Part shown: one piece after another, positions 53,946 to 62,265 of the stretch | Numbering within the stretch: position 1 is the first letter of the stretch | Layout: each line of letters opens with the position of its first letter | DNA from: JAEUIG01 sp046349775 | Lineage (GTDB): Bacteria; Planctomycetota; Planctomycetia; Planctomycetales; Planctomycetaceae | DNA length: 64,000 bases | Assembly: GCA_046349775.1 (NCBI GenBank) | Contig: JAXMBS010000023.1 | Coordinates: forward strand, 10,016 to 74,015 | Direction: 5' to 3' | The notes under the pieces: model-generated | Told to the model about the DNA's origin: nothing | Database searches by the model: none | Seen by the model: the letters and a program-made list of their open reading frames with translations, nothing else | Translations under genes and position numbers: made by a program

Positions 53946-54611
53946 ATGCGTAAGTTAGGCCGCACACCAGTCGGACAATTGCCGATGGCGGTCGGACAGC
54001 AACTGCGAGCGGAAGAACTGACGGCAGCCCTGGACGGGGGCGCGCCGGTCAGTGACGCTCGCCTGGTTGAGGACGCCCGCCAGGGAAGCAGCGATGCCTT
54101 CGGCCAGTTGGTCCGGCGGTATGAGCGTCGGTTGCTGCGGGTCATTCAGCGGTTTGTCCGGGATCCGGACATGGCCGAGGATCTCGCCCAGGAGGCCTTC
54201 CTCCGGGTCTACGAGCGCCTCGACCAGTACGATGCGTCGCGACGGTTCGGCCCCTGGTTGTTCCGGATCGGCGTCAACGTGACGCTGGACTTTCTGCGCC
54301 GGCGGAAGCGCCGTATCTGGGGACTGTTGTTCACGGATGCCCACCGCGACCGCTGGCCGGACCCCCCGGCCGCCGATCAACGGGGCGAACTGGATCTGCG
54401 ACAGGAAGTCTGGCAGGTCATCGAGCAGTTGCCTGAGAAGTATCGAATTGTCCTGGTCCTGCGGGATCTCGAAGGGTTCTCGACCTCTGAAATTGCCGCC
54501 ATCCTCAGCCGCCGCGAGGCGACGATCCGCTGGCGGCTGGCGGAGGCGCGAAACCGGTTTCAGGCAGTGTGGGAACGTCGCCACGGCACGACGGCCGCGG
54601 CGAATGCGTGA
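53946..54611 (+). CDS. ECF-type RNA polymerase sigma factor
   Basis: The 221-residue product has sigma region 2 (FGQLVRRYERRLLRVIQRFVRDPDMAEDLAQEAFLRVYERLDQYD, then FGPWLFRIGVNVTLDFLRRRKRR). Region 4 (LPEKYRIVLVLRDLEGFSTSEIAAILSRREATIRWRLAEARNRF) follows a linker. ATG 53946 is preferred over TTG 53934. The next gene encodes a zinc-finger anti-sigma factor, so the pair likely forms an envelope-stress switch. Confidence 0.93.
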   Translation: MRKLGRTPVGQLPMAVGQQLRAEELTAALDGGAPVSDARLVEDARQGSSDAFGQLVRRYERRLLRVIQRFVRDPDMAEDLAQEAFLRVYERLDQYDASRRFGPWLFRIGVNVTLDFLRRRKRRIWGLLFTDAHRDRWPDPPAADQRGELDLRQEVWQVIEQLPEKYRIVLVLRDLEGFSTSEIAAILSRREATIRWRLAEARNRFQAVWERRHGTTAAANA

Positions 54612-54651
54612 AGTCAGGGACGGGCGTGGCACTTCCGAGTGAGTTGTGGAA

Positions 54652-55218
54652 ATGAACTGTCGTCAAGCCAGAATCGAACTCGCCCTGTGTGTCGGCGACG
54701 ATTTGCCAGACGCAACTCGGCGCGAGAACCTGCGCCGGCACGTGGTCCAGTGCCCCGGGTGTCGGGCGCACTACAAGCGGCTGCGGGGCACTCTGCAGAT
54801 GCTGGAGTCGTCCGACGGTGATTGCACCTACGATGTCGGCGGCAGCCTGTGGCCGCAGTTGTCCCAGCGGATTCGGCGGATGGAGGAAACTCCCGAGCCG
54901 ACCGGCCGATTCAATGGCTGGATGCCCTTCGTGGCAGTGACCGCCGCCTGCGCCTTGCTGGTCGTGGTCATGGACCTGCAGACATCGGGCGTCGCTCCCG
55001 GAACGGACACTCACGGCGCTGTCGCCCGTGACTTCTGGGGGAGTTCCGCACTGATGCCGTCGCTCACGGAACGTGCGGAGCATGACACCTTCCTGCCGAC
55101 GCAGCTCCGGTCCCGTTCCCCGCAGCACGTTTACGCGTTGGAATCCGCTGACGGCAATCGCGCACAGCCGCTCCAGGTCGTTCCTGAGGAACGTCCGCTC
55201 GCTGCCGAGAATCACTAA
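54652..55218 (+). CDS. Putative anti-sigma factor with zinc finger and one membrane helix
   Basis: The 188-residue product begins MNCRQARIELALCVGDDLPD and has HVVQCPGCRAHYKRL, the HxxxCxxC zinc-binding anti-sigma (zf-HC2) motif. One transmembrane helix (GWMPFVAVTAACALLVVVMDL) is near residue 85, followed by an extracytoplasmic tail of about 80 residues. It would sequester the ECF sigma factor encoded 40 bases upstream. Confidence 0.85.
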   Translation: MNCRQARIELALCVGDDLPDATRRENLRRHVVQCPGCRAHYKRLRGTLQMLESSDGDCTYDVGGSLWPQLSQRIRRMEETPEPTGRFNGWMPFVAVTAACALLVVVMDLQTSGVAPGTDTHGAVARDFWGSSALMPSLTERAEHDTFLPTQLRSRSPQHVYALESADGNRAQPLQVVPEERPLAAENH

Positions 55219-55223
55219 GTCCG

Positions 55224-55445
55224 ATGCCGCTGTTTGAATTCCGCTGCTCTGACTGCGGTCACATCGTCGAGATCCTCGCGCGCCGCGACGAACGTCCGGC
55301 GTGTCCCCGGTGCGCAGGCAAAAAGCTGGAGCGGCTGATGAGTGCCACCGCCGTCGGCGCCCAGTCGCGCTCGCTGCCGATCACGGGCGGCTGCCCGCCG
55401 ATGGAAGCCGGTCCCTGTGGTCCCGGCTGCTGCCGCCTCCCGTAG
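55224..55445 (+). CDS. FmdB-family zinc-ribbon protein
   Basis: The 73-residue product has FEFRCSDCGHIVEIL and RPACPRCAGKKLERLMSATAVG, the CxxC...CxxC regulator pattern of FmdB proteins. It ends in a Cys-rich tail (GPCGPGCC). The role is unknown, and regulatory or RNA-related functions have been suggested. It follows the anti-sigma gene by five bases and is likely co-transcribed. Confidence 0.85.
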   Translation: MPLFEFRCSDCGHIVEILARRDERPACPRCAGKKLERLMSATAVGAQSRSLPITGGCPPMEAGPCGPGCCRLP

Positions 55446-55506
55446 CACAAACGTCCTCGTTTGCGCGTCCCCGAGCCGGAAGCGTCAGCGCCCGGAGCGA
55501 CACGGC

Positions 55507-55929
55507 TCAACGTCCCAGTGCCGCCTGCATCTGTTGCTTGAACTCCACGGCGAACTTCTGATCGCCAGACAGGCAGCGGTTCTGCAGCGCCAGCGCCTTG
55601 CGGATCCGGTTCACCGTTTGCAGCATCGGTGCGGTCAGACGATCGATGATTTCCTGCGGCGCGAAGCCTTCCAGCTCCTTTAGCGTCTTCACTCCCAGAA
55701 ACGTGAACACCTGCCGCGCTTCGTAGTCCTTGAGGAAATACTGATCCAGCTCGGCCGTGCCGCTGACCCGCGCGCGCCCCAGGTCCATCGCTCCCGCTTT
55801 CGCACGCCCCGGTTTCTTGACCAGTTTAGACGTCCGTTTGCCGCCGGCCGGCTTGCGCACCGTTTTCTTGCGAGACGGCGCGGCTCTTTTTACCACGGCC
55901 TTGCGACGGACGGGCTTCTTCTTCGCCAT
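55507..55929 (-). CDS. Basic protein with histone-H1-like N-terminal tail
   Basis: The first 45 residues are Lys/Arg/Ala/Pro-rich (KKKPVRRKAVVKRAAPSRKKTVRKPAGGK), like bacterial histone H1-type tails. The C-terminal part is folded (AELDQYFLKDYEARQVFTFLGVKTLKELEGFAPQEIIDRL, with FLGVKTLKELEGF resembling a helix-hairpin-helix/RNA-polymerase-alpha-C-like motif). DNA or RNA binding is inferred. The 320 bases between it and the CBS gene (55930-56249) show no other feature. Confidence 0.75.
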   Translation of the reverse strand: MAKKKPVRRKAVVKRAAPSRKKTVRKPAGGKRTSKLVKKPGRAKAGAMDLGRARVSGTAELDQYFLKDYEARQVFTFLGVKTLKELEGFAPQEIIDRLTAPMLQTVNRIRKALALQNRCLSGDQKFAVEFKQQMQAALGR

Positions 55930-56249
55930 GCATTGCTCCCGGGGATGCTGCCGCGCCGAGTCTGGCCGCGGACGCCCCCCCGATCATCAGGAAACGACTC
56001 AGGGTCCGACAGACTATCCGACGGTCCCCTCCCCCGCCAGTCGCCGGATCGCCTTAGAAGGGCGACTCGTCGTCGTCCAGAACATTGAGTGTCCGCCCGC
56101 TCATGGTCCTGCTCCGGATCACACAGGTGCAACGTGCAGTGCGTCACCAGGGCCGGACTGTTCTCATCGTGTCACCGGGACAGTATACCTATGACGTTCT
56201 CCGGAAGTCGTCCGGCTCCCGGTCCGTCCCCAGGCCCAAAGCTGAAAGG

Positions 56250-56909
56250 ATGCGTCCGATGATTGTCGGCATGTGGATGACGCGCGACCCCGTCAGCATC
56301 GATCCGGCGGAGCCGATCGCCGCCGCCGCGCAGTTGATGGTGTCCCGGCACATTCGCCGCATTCCCGTGACCGAACGCCGCCCGGACGGACTGCACGTCG
56401 TCGGGATCGTCACCTCGCGCGATCTGTTCCGGGCGACGCCGGGAGATGTCAATCCGCTGGCCGTGCTGGCGCCGCAGTTGCTCAGCCGCGAAGTGCTCGT
56501 GGCGGACGTCATGTCCCGCCGCCCGATCACGACCACCCCGGACGCGCCGATTGAAGAACCCGCGCGCGTCATGCGCGATCAAAAGTTCGGCGGCATCCCG
56601 GTCGTCGAGAAGGGTGTTCTCGTGGGGATCATCACCGAGTCCGACATCTTCCGGGCGTTCGTGGCGATGCTGGAGTCTCCCTCGGGCAGCGCACGGATCA
56701 CGTTCGGCGTCGCGCGGGGCGAAGACATCTTCGGCCTGATGCACCGGCTCGCAACGCCCCGCAATGTCCGGGTGGTTGCGTTCAACACGGCGCTGCACCA
56801 CGAGCAGCCGGTGTGCGTCGTGCGCGTCGCCGGAGGAGACCTGGAGGCGTTCCTGGACGATGTCTGGAAATCCGGCCACCACGTCATGAACGTGCTTCGG
56901 ATTCCTTGA
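56250..56909 (+). CDS. CBS-domain protein (AcuB-like)
   Basis: Two CBS motifs are present: VGMWMTRDPVSIDPAEPIAAAAQLMVSRHIRRIPVTE...GIVTSRDLFRA, and VADVMSRRPITTTPDAPIEEPARVMRDQKFGGIPVVEKGVLVGIITESDIFRAF. A C-terminal ACT-like domain follows. CBS pairs bind adenosyl ligands and regulate partners. The longer frame (to 56085) is not conserved in character. ATG 56259 is an alternative start. Confidence 0.9.
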   Translation: MRPMIVGMWMTRDPVSIDPAEPIAAAAQLMVSRHIRRIPVTERRPDGLHVVGIVTSRDLFRATPGDVNPLAVLAPQLLSREVLVADVMSRRPITTTPDAPIEEPARVMRDQKFGGIPVVEKGVLVGIITESDIFRAFVAMLESPSGSARITFGVARGEDIFGLMHRLATPRNVRVVAFNTALHHEQPVCVVRVAGGDLEAFLDDVWKSGHHVMNVLRIP

Positions 56910-56991
56910 GTGTGCAAAGCTGGTGACTCGTAAGTGGTTAGAACCACCACTACCAGCCACTCGTGCAGCGTCACGTCTGAGATTTCGGGTT

Positions 56992-57067
56992 GGGTGCCAC
57001 TGGCTTCGCCAGTGCAATCTCAATCAGACGCCGAACTTATGTGGCACTGGCAGAGCCAGTGCCACCC
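56992..57067. repeat. Inverted repeat built from family A palindromes
   Basis: GGGTGCCACTGGC...GCCAGTGC opens the element, and GTGGCACTGGCAGAGCCAGTGCCACCC closes it. The whole 76 bases form a long hairpin with two internal palindromes. It sits in the 222-base gap between the CBS gene and the Tat-exported protein gene. Confidence 0.8.
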
Positions 57068-57131
57068 TCATGCCTAGTTGTGACAATGCACTAGTAACCA
57101 CGCCCGCTTACCACTTGCCAATTCCCTCACT

Positions 57132-58415
57132 TCACGCCTGCCAGAACAGCGACTCGCGCGGCGACTGGTACTTGACGTTGAGATGCGGCGTCTCCAGCTT
57201 CTTTCCCTGCGACAAGCTCTGGACACCGGCCTGTGTGAGGCCCGTCGTGAGTAGCGTGCGTTCGATGGGGTACGGCGGCTTGCCGGTGAAGAACATTTCC
57301 TCGGCCTTGGACATCAGCGCGGCCGAGTAGACGACGTTGGGATTCGGCGGCAACTGGAACAGCGTGGAGATGTTCTGGCCGCCTTTCAGGCGGGCGGCGA
57401 AGTTGAAATCGCCGACCACGCCGTTCATCAGCAGCATCGTCGCCTTGAGGCCGTCGGCGTATTCGAAGCGGTAGGCGATCGGGTCCTTGACCCACTCGTG
57501 CATCTGTTCTTTCGTCGGGTAGCGATCGCTGGTCCGGACCTTGTCGGACTGGGCCAGCATGTGGCTGCGGGAGAGGCAGGCTTCAAACAGCGCCGGATCC
57601 CAGCCGCCGGCCGACCAGCTGCCGGTCTCCATCGCGTCCCAGACTTGCTGGCCGCGCAGCGAATGCATCGAGACAACGCCGGTTTCGCCCCCTTTGCGGC
57701 GTTCGACCATGCACTGGATCGTTTCGAGAGCGTGAAAGTCGTAGGAGTCAGGTCCACCAACGGCAACGCTCATGGCCTCTTCGACCTCGGCGCCGTAGGG
57801 CATGTCGATCGACGGCATCCGGAACGTGACCGGCAGCGACGAACCGGCCAGGAACGGAAATTTCAGTTCCCGCGCGTCCTCGACCATCTCGACCGCCCAC
57901 GGGTAGTGCCACGACAAGTGCTTGTCGTTGAAGATCGGCGCGGTGCGGCCGTCCTCGCGATAGACCTTCGTGATCTGCTTGAACAACTCGTAGCGCGGGT
58001 ACTTGGTCTGGCCGATGTCGCTCTTGGGATAATCGCCGTGCTCGCCGATCAAGAGGACGCAGTCGACATCCAGTTTGTCTTTGCCGCAGCGGAGGGCTTC
58101 GGCGACGGTCGGATAGATCGTGAAACCGAACTCCTGGGCGCGGCTGCGGCCGAGATCGTTGTCACCGATCTGGTCGATGTAGGCGGAGACGACATCGATC
58201 TGCGGATGGTGCCAGTGGCCCTGCATGGGATAGCCATGGAGGAACCGTTCCGGCATGTGCCAGGCGTGGGAGCCGTAGTACCAGATGGTCGTGACGACGG
58301 CCATCCGCAACCGCTTGCCGGTCGGCGGAGCGGCGAACAGCAGCTGGCTGGAGGGGGGCAGCGCGGCGGCAAGTCCCAGGGCGCCGGCAGATTGCAGAAA
58401 GTGACGTCGATTCAT
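57132..58415 (-). CDS. Tat-exported planctomycete conserved protein
   Basis: The 427-residue product begins with a twin-arginine signal (NRRHFLQSAGALGLAAALP). The mature part (RLRMAVVTTIWYYGSHAWHMPERFLHGYPMQGHWHHPQIDVVSAYIDQ) looks like a Rossmann-type start. YPTVAEALRCGKDKLDVDCVLLIGEHGDYP and WHYPWAVEMVEDARELKFPFLAGSSLPVTFR follow, similar to Gfo/Idh-like planctomycete proteins without a clear GxGxxG. The function is unknown. Confidence 0.75.
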   Translation of the reverse strand: MNRRHFLQSAGALGLAAALPPSSQLLFAAPPTGKRLRMAVVTTIWYYGSHAWHMPERFLHGYPMQGHWHHPQIDVVSAYIDQIGDNDLGRSRAQEFGFTIYPTVAEALRCGKDKLDVDCVLLIGEHGDYPKSDIGQTKYPRYELFKQITKVYREDGRTAPIFNDKHLSWHYPWAVEMVEDARELKFPFLAGSSLPVTFRMPSIDMPYGAEVEEAMSVAVGGPDSYDFHALETIQCMVERRKGGETGVVSMHSLRGQQVWDAMETGSWSAGGWDPALFEACLSRSHMLAQSDKVRTSDRYPTKEQMHEWVKDPIAYRFEYADGLKATMLLMNGVVGDFNFAARLKGGQNISTLFQLPPNPNVVYSAALMSKAEEMFFTGKPPYPIERTLLTTGLTQAGVQSLSQGKKLETPHLNVKYQSPRESLFWQA

Positions 58416-58618
58416 GGTGTGGCTCGAAGTTGTTGGAGTTCAGGCTTCAGTCGGCCGAGAGTCGCTGGACGAGGCCGGGGAAGTTGCTCGTTGGGTGGTC
58501 ACAGTCCGGTGATTATGGGCTGCACCCGCCGGGCGGATCAATTGTGGCTGATGAGAAGGCGCGACGCATTGGCGCCGAAAGTCGACCGCGCTCATTGCAA
58601 TTGGACGCAGCACTGGCG

Positions 58619-59170
58619 TCAGTCTGCTGCCCTGGGAGCACTGAGACTCTGACTGAAAAACCCCGACCGGTCGAAGCAGCAGACGCGGCGCTTGCCGGTG
58701 GCGAGCATGTCGCAGGCGTTCTGGACCCGCTTTGCCCGGGTTTCGGGCCGTTTCGCCGACGTGATCCAGTGAATCCAGTCTCTGCGAGCGACAGGCGTAA
58801 TGTCAGTCCACACCGCCCGCGCCTGCGGCGCTTCCGCCAGTGCCCGCCGCAGGTCCGCAGGCATCCGTGGCTCCGGCTCCCGTTCCACCGGCACGATCTC
58901 GAGCGACAGCACGTCGCCAGAATCTGCTCCCGCGGCTTCGCGCAGCCGCTTGTCCACTTTCATCCAATGGCTCTTCTGGCCGTCGGGGTTGAGCGTCGCC
59001 TGGAACGGGTGACCGTTAATCGTGCCCGCAACGGTTGTCATGCCCCGCGTGGGGAGCTGCGCGCTGGCCTTCGCTGGCAGGACCAGAAACGTCCAGGAGG
59101 CGCGCTCGGAAGCGTCCGCCGGTCGCAGGAGCTTGGCTTTGAATCGGATCTTTGCGGCGGGTTTCGTCAT
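58619..59170 (-). CDS. DUF1905/YdeI-like protein
   Basis: The 183-residue product (start MTKPAAKIRFKAKLL) has the DUF1905 beta-barrel part (WTFLVLPAKASAQLPTRGMTTVAGTINGHPFQATLNPDGQKSHWMKVDKRLREAAGADSGD). It also has the YdeI/OmpD-associated C-terminal helix region (MPADLRRALAEAPQARAVWTDITPVARRDWIHWITSAKRPETRAKRV). Its precise role is unknown. Confidence 0.88.
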   Translation of the reverse strand: MTKPAAKIRFKAKLLRPADASERASWTFLVLPAKASAQLPTRGMTTVAGTINGHPFQATLNPDGQKSHWMKVDKRLREAAGADSGDVLSLEIVPVEREPEPRMPADLRRALAEAPQARAVWTDITPVARRDWIHWITSAKRPETRAKRVQNACDMLATGKRRVCCFDRSGFFSQSLSAPRAAD

Positions 59171-59239
59171 TGCTGCGTCGAACGAAAATCGAAGCTGCAT
59201 GCGGTTTGAACTTGCAGCCCATGCGAGTCCGACGACCTG

Positions 59240-60418
59240 TCAGTTCTGAACTGTCGTCGCTGAATCGCCGTCTGGTTGTGGCGCGGTAGGCGTTGCACGT
59301 TTCGACCGAAACGGGTGCAGGAACTGGCCGATGAGCCCCTTCGGAACCGGGTGCGGAATGCCGTAGCCGGTGGGCCACCGGCCGTCGTCGGGGAGGAAGT
59401 ACGTGCCAAACAACCGGTCGAGGACCGGAAAGTGAACCGCGAAGTTGACGTCGATCGCTTCCTTCTCGATGCCGTGATGCCAGTGATGGAAGCGGGGCGT
59501 CACCAGGAACCGCTCCAGCGGACCGAAATTGAGCCGGACGTTGGAGTGCACCATCGCAGACAGGAAGTAGACGAAGATCAGGTACGCGTAGAGGGCCGGT
59601 TCGGAGAAGCCGAGGACGTACATCGGAATGACGGTAGCGCCCCGCAGGACGATGACCTCCACGACGTGCATCCGCGAACTGGCGAGCCAGTCCATCACCT
59701 GGGCCGAGTGATGGATCGCGTGGAACTTCCAAAGCCACGGCACGCGATGGAAGATGCGGTGGACCCAATATTGGACGAGGTCGGTCAGGAAACAGATTTC
59801 GAGAAACTGCAATACGACCGGCTGGCTGCCGACCATCGACCGGAGGCCCCCCCACTCCGTGTGCTTCAGGATGGCCATCGCCGGAGCGAGCGACAGGAAT
59901 GACAGCACCTGGACGAAGAGGCTGCTGATCAGGAAATAGAGCAGGTCTTCGCGCCACTCGAATCGAAAAATAGCCTGCTCGCGATGGCCCAGCAGCCGCT
60001 CAATGGGGACGAACACGATCCCCATCAGGATCAGGTTCAAGAGGAACCAGTCAAGGCCGAGGTACACGTCGCTGTCGATCTGCGTGCGTTCTTGCGCGCT
60101 CGGGCCGCCCAGGACCATCGCCAATAGGACCAGCGCAATCGCGGCGAATCCGAGAATCTTGTTTTCGCGCAGGACGATGCTGACCGTTGCCAGGGCGAAG
60201 GCCGAGATCAGGACCGCGTGCAACAGCAGACGGATCAGACCAACGTTGTAGTAAGCGCGGGCGTCGGCGACGGTGAACAGGGCCGGATAACGCAGGCAGA
60301 CAACGGTGCCGAGACCGATCACGGCCAGTACCAGCCCGAGCGTGCCGCTGATCCAGCCGGAGCCGAAGCGCCGGTTCGGGGAAGCGGATTCAAGATCGCG
60401 ACCGAGGGCCGTCATCAT
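59240..60418 (-). CDS. Sterol-desaturase/fatty-acid-hydroxylase family membrane protein
   Basis: The 392-residue polytopic product has the three histidine boxes of the family: HRIFH, HAIHHS and HWHHG, which would coordinate a di-iron centre. Seven or more hydrophobic segments are seen. It lies seven bases downstream of the following-listed hypothetical gene on the same strand. The lipid substrate is not predictable. Confidence 0.9.
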   Translation of the reverse strand: MMTALGRDLESASPNRRFGSGWISGTLGLVLAVIGLGTVVCLRYPALFTVADARAYYNVGLIRLLLHAVLISAFALATVSIVLRENKILGFAAIALVLLAMVLGGPSAQERTQIDSDVYLGLDWFLLNLILMGIVFVPIERLLGHREQAIFRFEWREDLLYFLISSLFVQVLSFLSLAPAMAILKHTEWGGLRSMVGSQPVVLQFLEICFLTDLVQYWVHRIFHRVPWLWKFHAIHHSAQVMDWLASSRMHVVEVIVLRGATVIPMYVLGFSEPALYAYLIFVYFLSAMVHSNVRLNFGPLERFLVTPRFHHWHHGIEKEAIDVNFAVHFPVLDRLFGTYFLPDDGRWPTGYGIPHPVPKGLIGQFLHPFRSKRATPTAPQPDGDSATTVQN

Positions 60419-60424
60419 GGCCTC

Positions 60425-61918
60425 CTATAACGGCTCGAGATATTCGGCCAGCCGAATAGCGCTGATGTCGATGGTGCTGCCGACAGCGGTCATTTCGAAC
60501 TGGACGGGGTAAGGGCCATCGGGGACGGGGCCGTAGAGGATGCGGTGGCCGTTGAGGAACAGTTCGAGCTGGCCGCCGAATCGCACGATGCGGTACTCGT
60601 GTTCCCGGCCTTCGAGCCTCTCGACGGTGGGGTCGGTCATGTAGCACTCGCTGTAGCGGCCGCCGCAACCGGCGCGGACGGCGCCCGACTCGGTGATTGC
60701 CAGCATCGTCAATTGCGAATCGAAATACGGATCTCGCGGCTGTTCGCCGGCCGGCGTCAGCGCGATGACCCGGACGACGAACCACCGCGTGTAGCGGTTG
60801 TAGACGCTCTCGGTCGGCTTGCCGGTGAAGCGGATGATGCATTCGAGGTTCGGCGTTGGTTCCGGAAGTTCGAACGCCATGGTGCTGTAGCGGGCCGTGT
60901 CGGCCGTCATGCGGATCGGGCTGCCGGCGCGGAGGTCGGACTGGAAGTGCTCGATCGTGGACGGGTTGCTGCCGAGAATCCGGTCGGCGAGGTCGGACCG
61001 CAGCAGCTTGTCGAGCCGTTGCGAGGGGGGCGGCAGCAGCCGCTCAGGCTCCGGCCGCGACTTGTGCATCTCGATGAGGCGGACGGCGGCAACCGGGTTG
61101 AGACTTTCAAACAGGCCGCGGCCGGTCATCACGATCTCCTGGGCCCGCTTCCAGTGAAAGTTGGCCATGGCGACGCGGTACAGCAGCAGCGGGTAGATCT
61201 CTTCGGATTCGCTCTCGGCGTTCCAATTGACAAAGCTCGCAAAGTCGGCGGCGACTCCGGGGCGGTTTTGAACAAGCGCGATTTCGGCGGCGACCTGATC
61301 CGAAAGGACATCCGGGCGGTAGCCGGCGTCGGTGGCTTTTTTCCAGGCGGTTTCGGCGAGGTCCGGATCGGAGCCGCGGGCCAGGATGCCCAGGAGGACG
61401 AAATCGTCCCACCGCGAGTGGCGGCGTTTGGCGGCCAGGTAGAGGTGTTCCGGTCGCCAGTACGATGAGAATTGCGCGCTGATGTCCTCGGCTTCCACCC
61501 GCAGCGTGCGTCTGCGATTGGATGCCGCCAGGAAGAACTGCAGCGGCGTCGTTGAATTGAACGGCGGCAGAGAATCGCCCCAGAGGAGCTTGTCGCCGGA
61601 TCGCACGAGGACGTCGCCGGGCTGGAGATCGTTGTCGGTCGCCCAGCCGACGGCGGCGACGCGGGTCACCTGCTGCCCGTAGGCTGGGGCGTTTTCGGCG
61701 ATCGACTCGCGTAGCGCCTGGATGCGGTCCGCGAACGGGGCGGCACGCTCGTCATAGTCCGCCGCCGGAACGATTTCGCGCAACTCCGGTCGGCCGCGGG
61801 GACGGACGGGAATCAGCGGGTCGCGCGGTTCGTCTGCGGCGAAGGCTCCGCTGATGAGTGCGACCGCAGCGAAGAGTGCCAGTCCCCAGGCGCGGTTCGG
61901 TGGCGAAAGCGCGGTCAT
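60425..61918 (-). CDS. Secreted hypothetical protein with PDZ-like segment
   Basis: The 497-residue product has a signal peptide (LALFAAVALISGAFA). A PDZ-like stretch (VGWATDNDLQPGDVLVRSGDKLLWG) comes near residue 90, then TPR/Sel1-like helices (LGILARGSDPDLAETAWKKATDAGYRPD). The C-terminus is a beta-rich lectin-like domain (YRIVRFGGQLELFLNGHRILYGPVPDGPYPVQFEM), typical of laminin-G/DUF1080 folds. It is probably co-transcribed with the downstream desaturase. The function is unknown. Confidence 0.75.
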   Translation of the reverse strand: MTALSPPNRAWGLALFAAVALISGAFAADEPRDPLIPVRPRGRPELREIVPAADYDERAAPFADRIQALRESIAENAPAYGQQVTRVAAVGWATDNDLQPGDVLVRSGDKLLWGDSLPPFNSTTPLQFFLAASNRRRTLRVEAEDISAQFSSYWRPEHLYLAAKRRHSRWDDFVLLGILARGSDPDLAETAWKKATDAGYRPDVLSDQVAAEIALVQNRPGVAADFASFVNWNAESESEEIYPLLLYRVAMANFHWKRAQEIVMTGRGLFESLNPVAAVRLIEMHKSRPEPERLLPPPSQRLDKLLRSDLADRILGSNPSTIEHFQSDLRAGSPIRMTADTARYSTMAFELPEPTPNLECIIRFTGKPTESVYNRYTRWFVVRVIALTPAGEQPRDPYFDSQLTMLAITESGAVRAGCGGRYSECYMTDPTVERLEGREHEYRIVRFGGQLELFLNGHRILYGPVPDGPYPVQFEMTAVGSTIDISAIRLAEYLEPL

Positions 61919-62015
61919 ACGGAACTCCTCGAAGAACGGCGACTATAAAGCGGCGATTTGGGGGGTGCAAATGTGTGGGTCGCTGTGCGCGATGTTTCGG
62001 GAGGAATCGGTTGCA

Positions 62016-62091
62016 GGGTGCCACGGACTTTGCCCGTGCATTTAGATGTGACGCGGAATCTAAAGGGCACTGGCGGAGCCAGTGGCACCCT
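62016..62091. repeat. Diverged family A inverted repeat
   Basis: GGGTGCCACGGACTTTGCCCGTGC at the left faces GGGCACTGGCGGAGCCAGTGGCACCC at the right, a hairpin similar to 56992-57067. It lies in the 347-base gap (61919-62265) upstream of the protease gene. Confidence 0.7.
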
Positions 62092-62099
62092 CCCGCGCC

Positions 62100-62168
62100 A
62101 CGTGTCCCGGACAGTTGTCGGCGTCGAAGTGCGAGTTGGGGGCGGTTCGGCAACTGTCCGGGACACGT
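62100..62168. repeat. Perfect 18-base inverted repeat (family B)
   Basis: ACGTGTCCCGGACAGTTG (62100-62117) and CAACTGTCCGGGACACGT (62151-62168) are exact reverse complements, with a 33-base loop. Related arms occur at 6461-6526 and inside 49175-49284. Confidence 0.85.
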
Positions 62169-62265
62169 CAGCCTGGCGACCGATTGCACGGACGCCAGCA
62201 TGGCGGACACAATGGACGATGCGGTGCGGAGGCTCTTGATCCCCTGAAAGCGCGAGGACCGACGC

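Noticed and set aside
59276..61468. Long + strand open frames at 59276-59902 and 60545-61468
   Set aside because: They are antisense to genes with clear histidine boxes or signal peptide and domain structure. Their Arg/Gly/Asp-rich products show no family motif, as expected in high-GC DNA.
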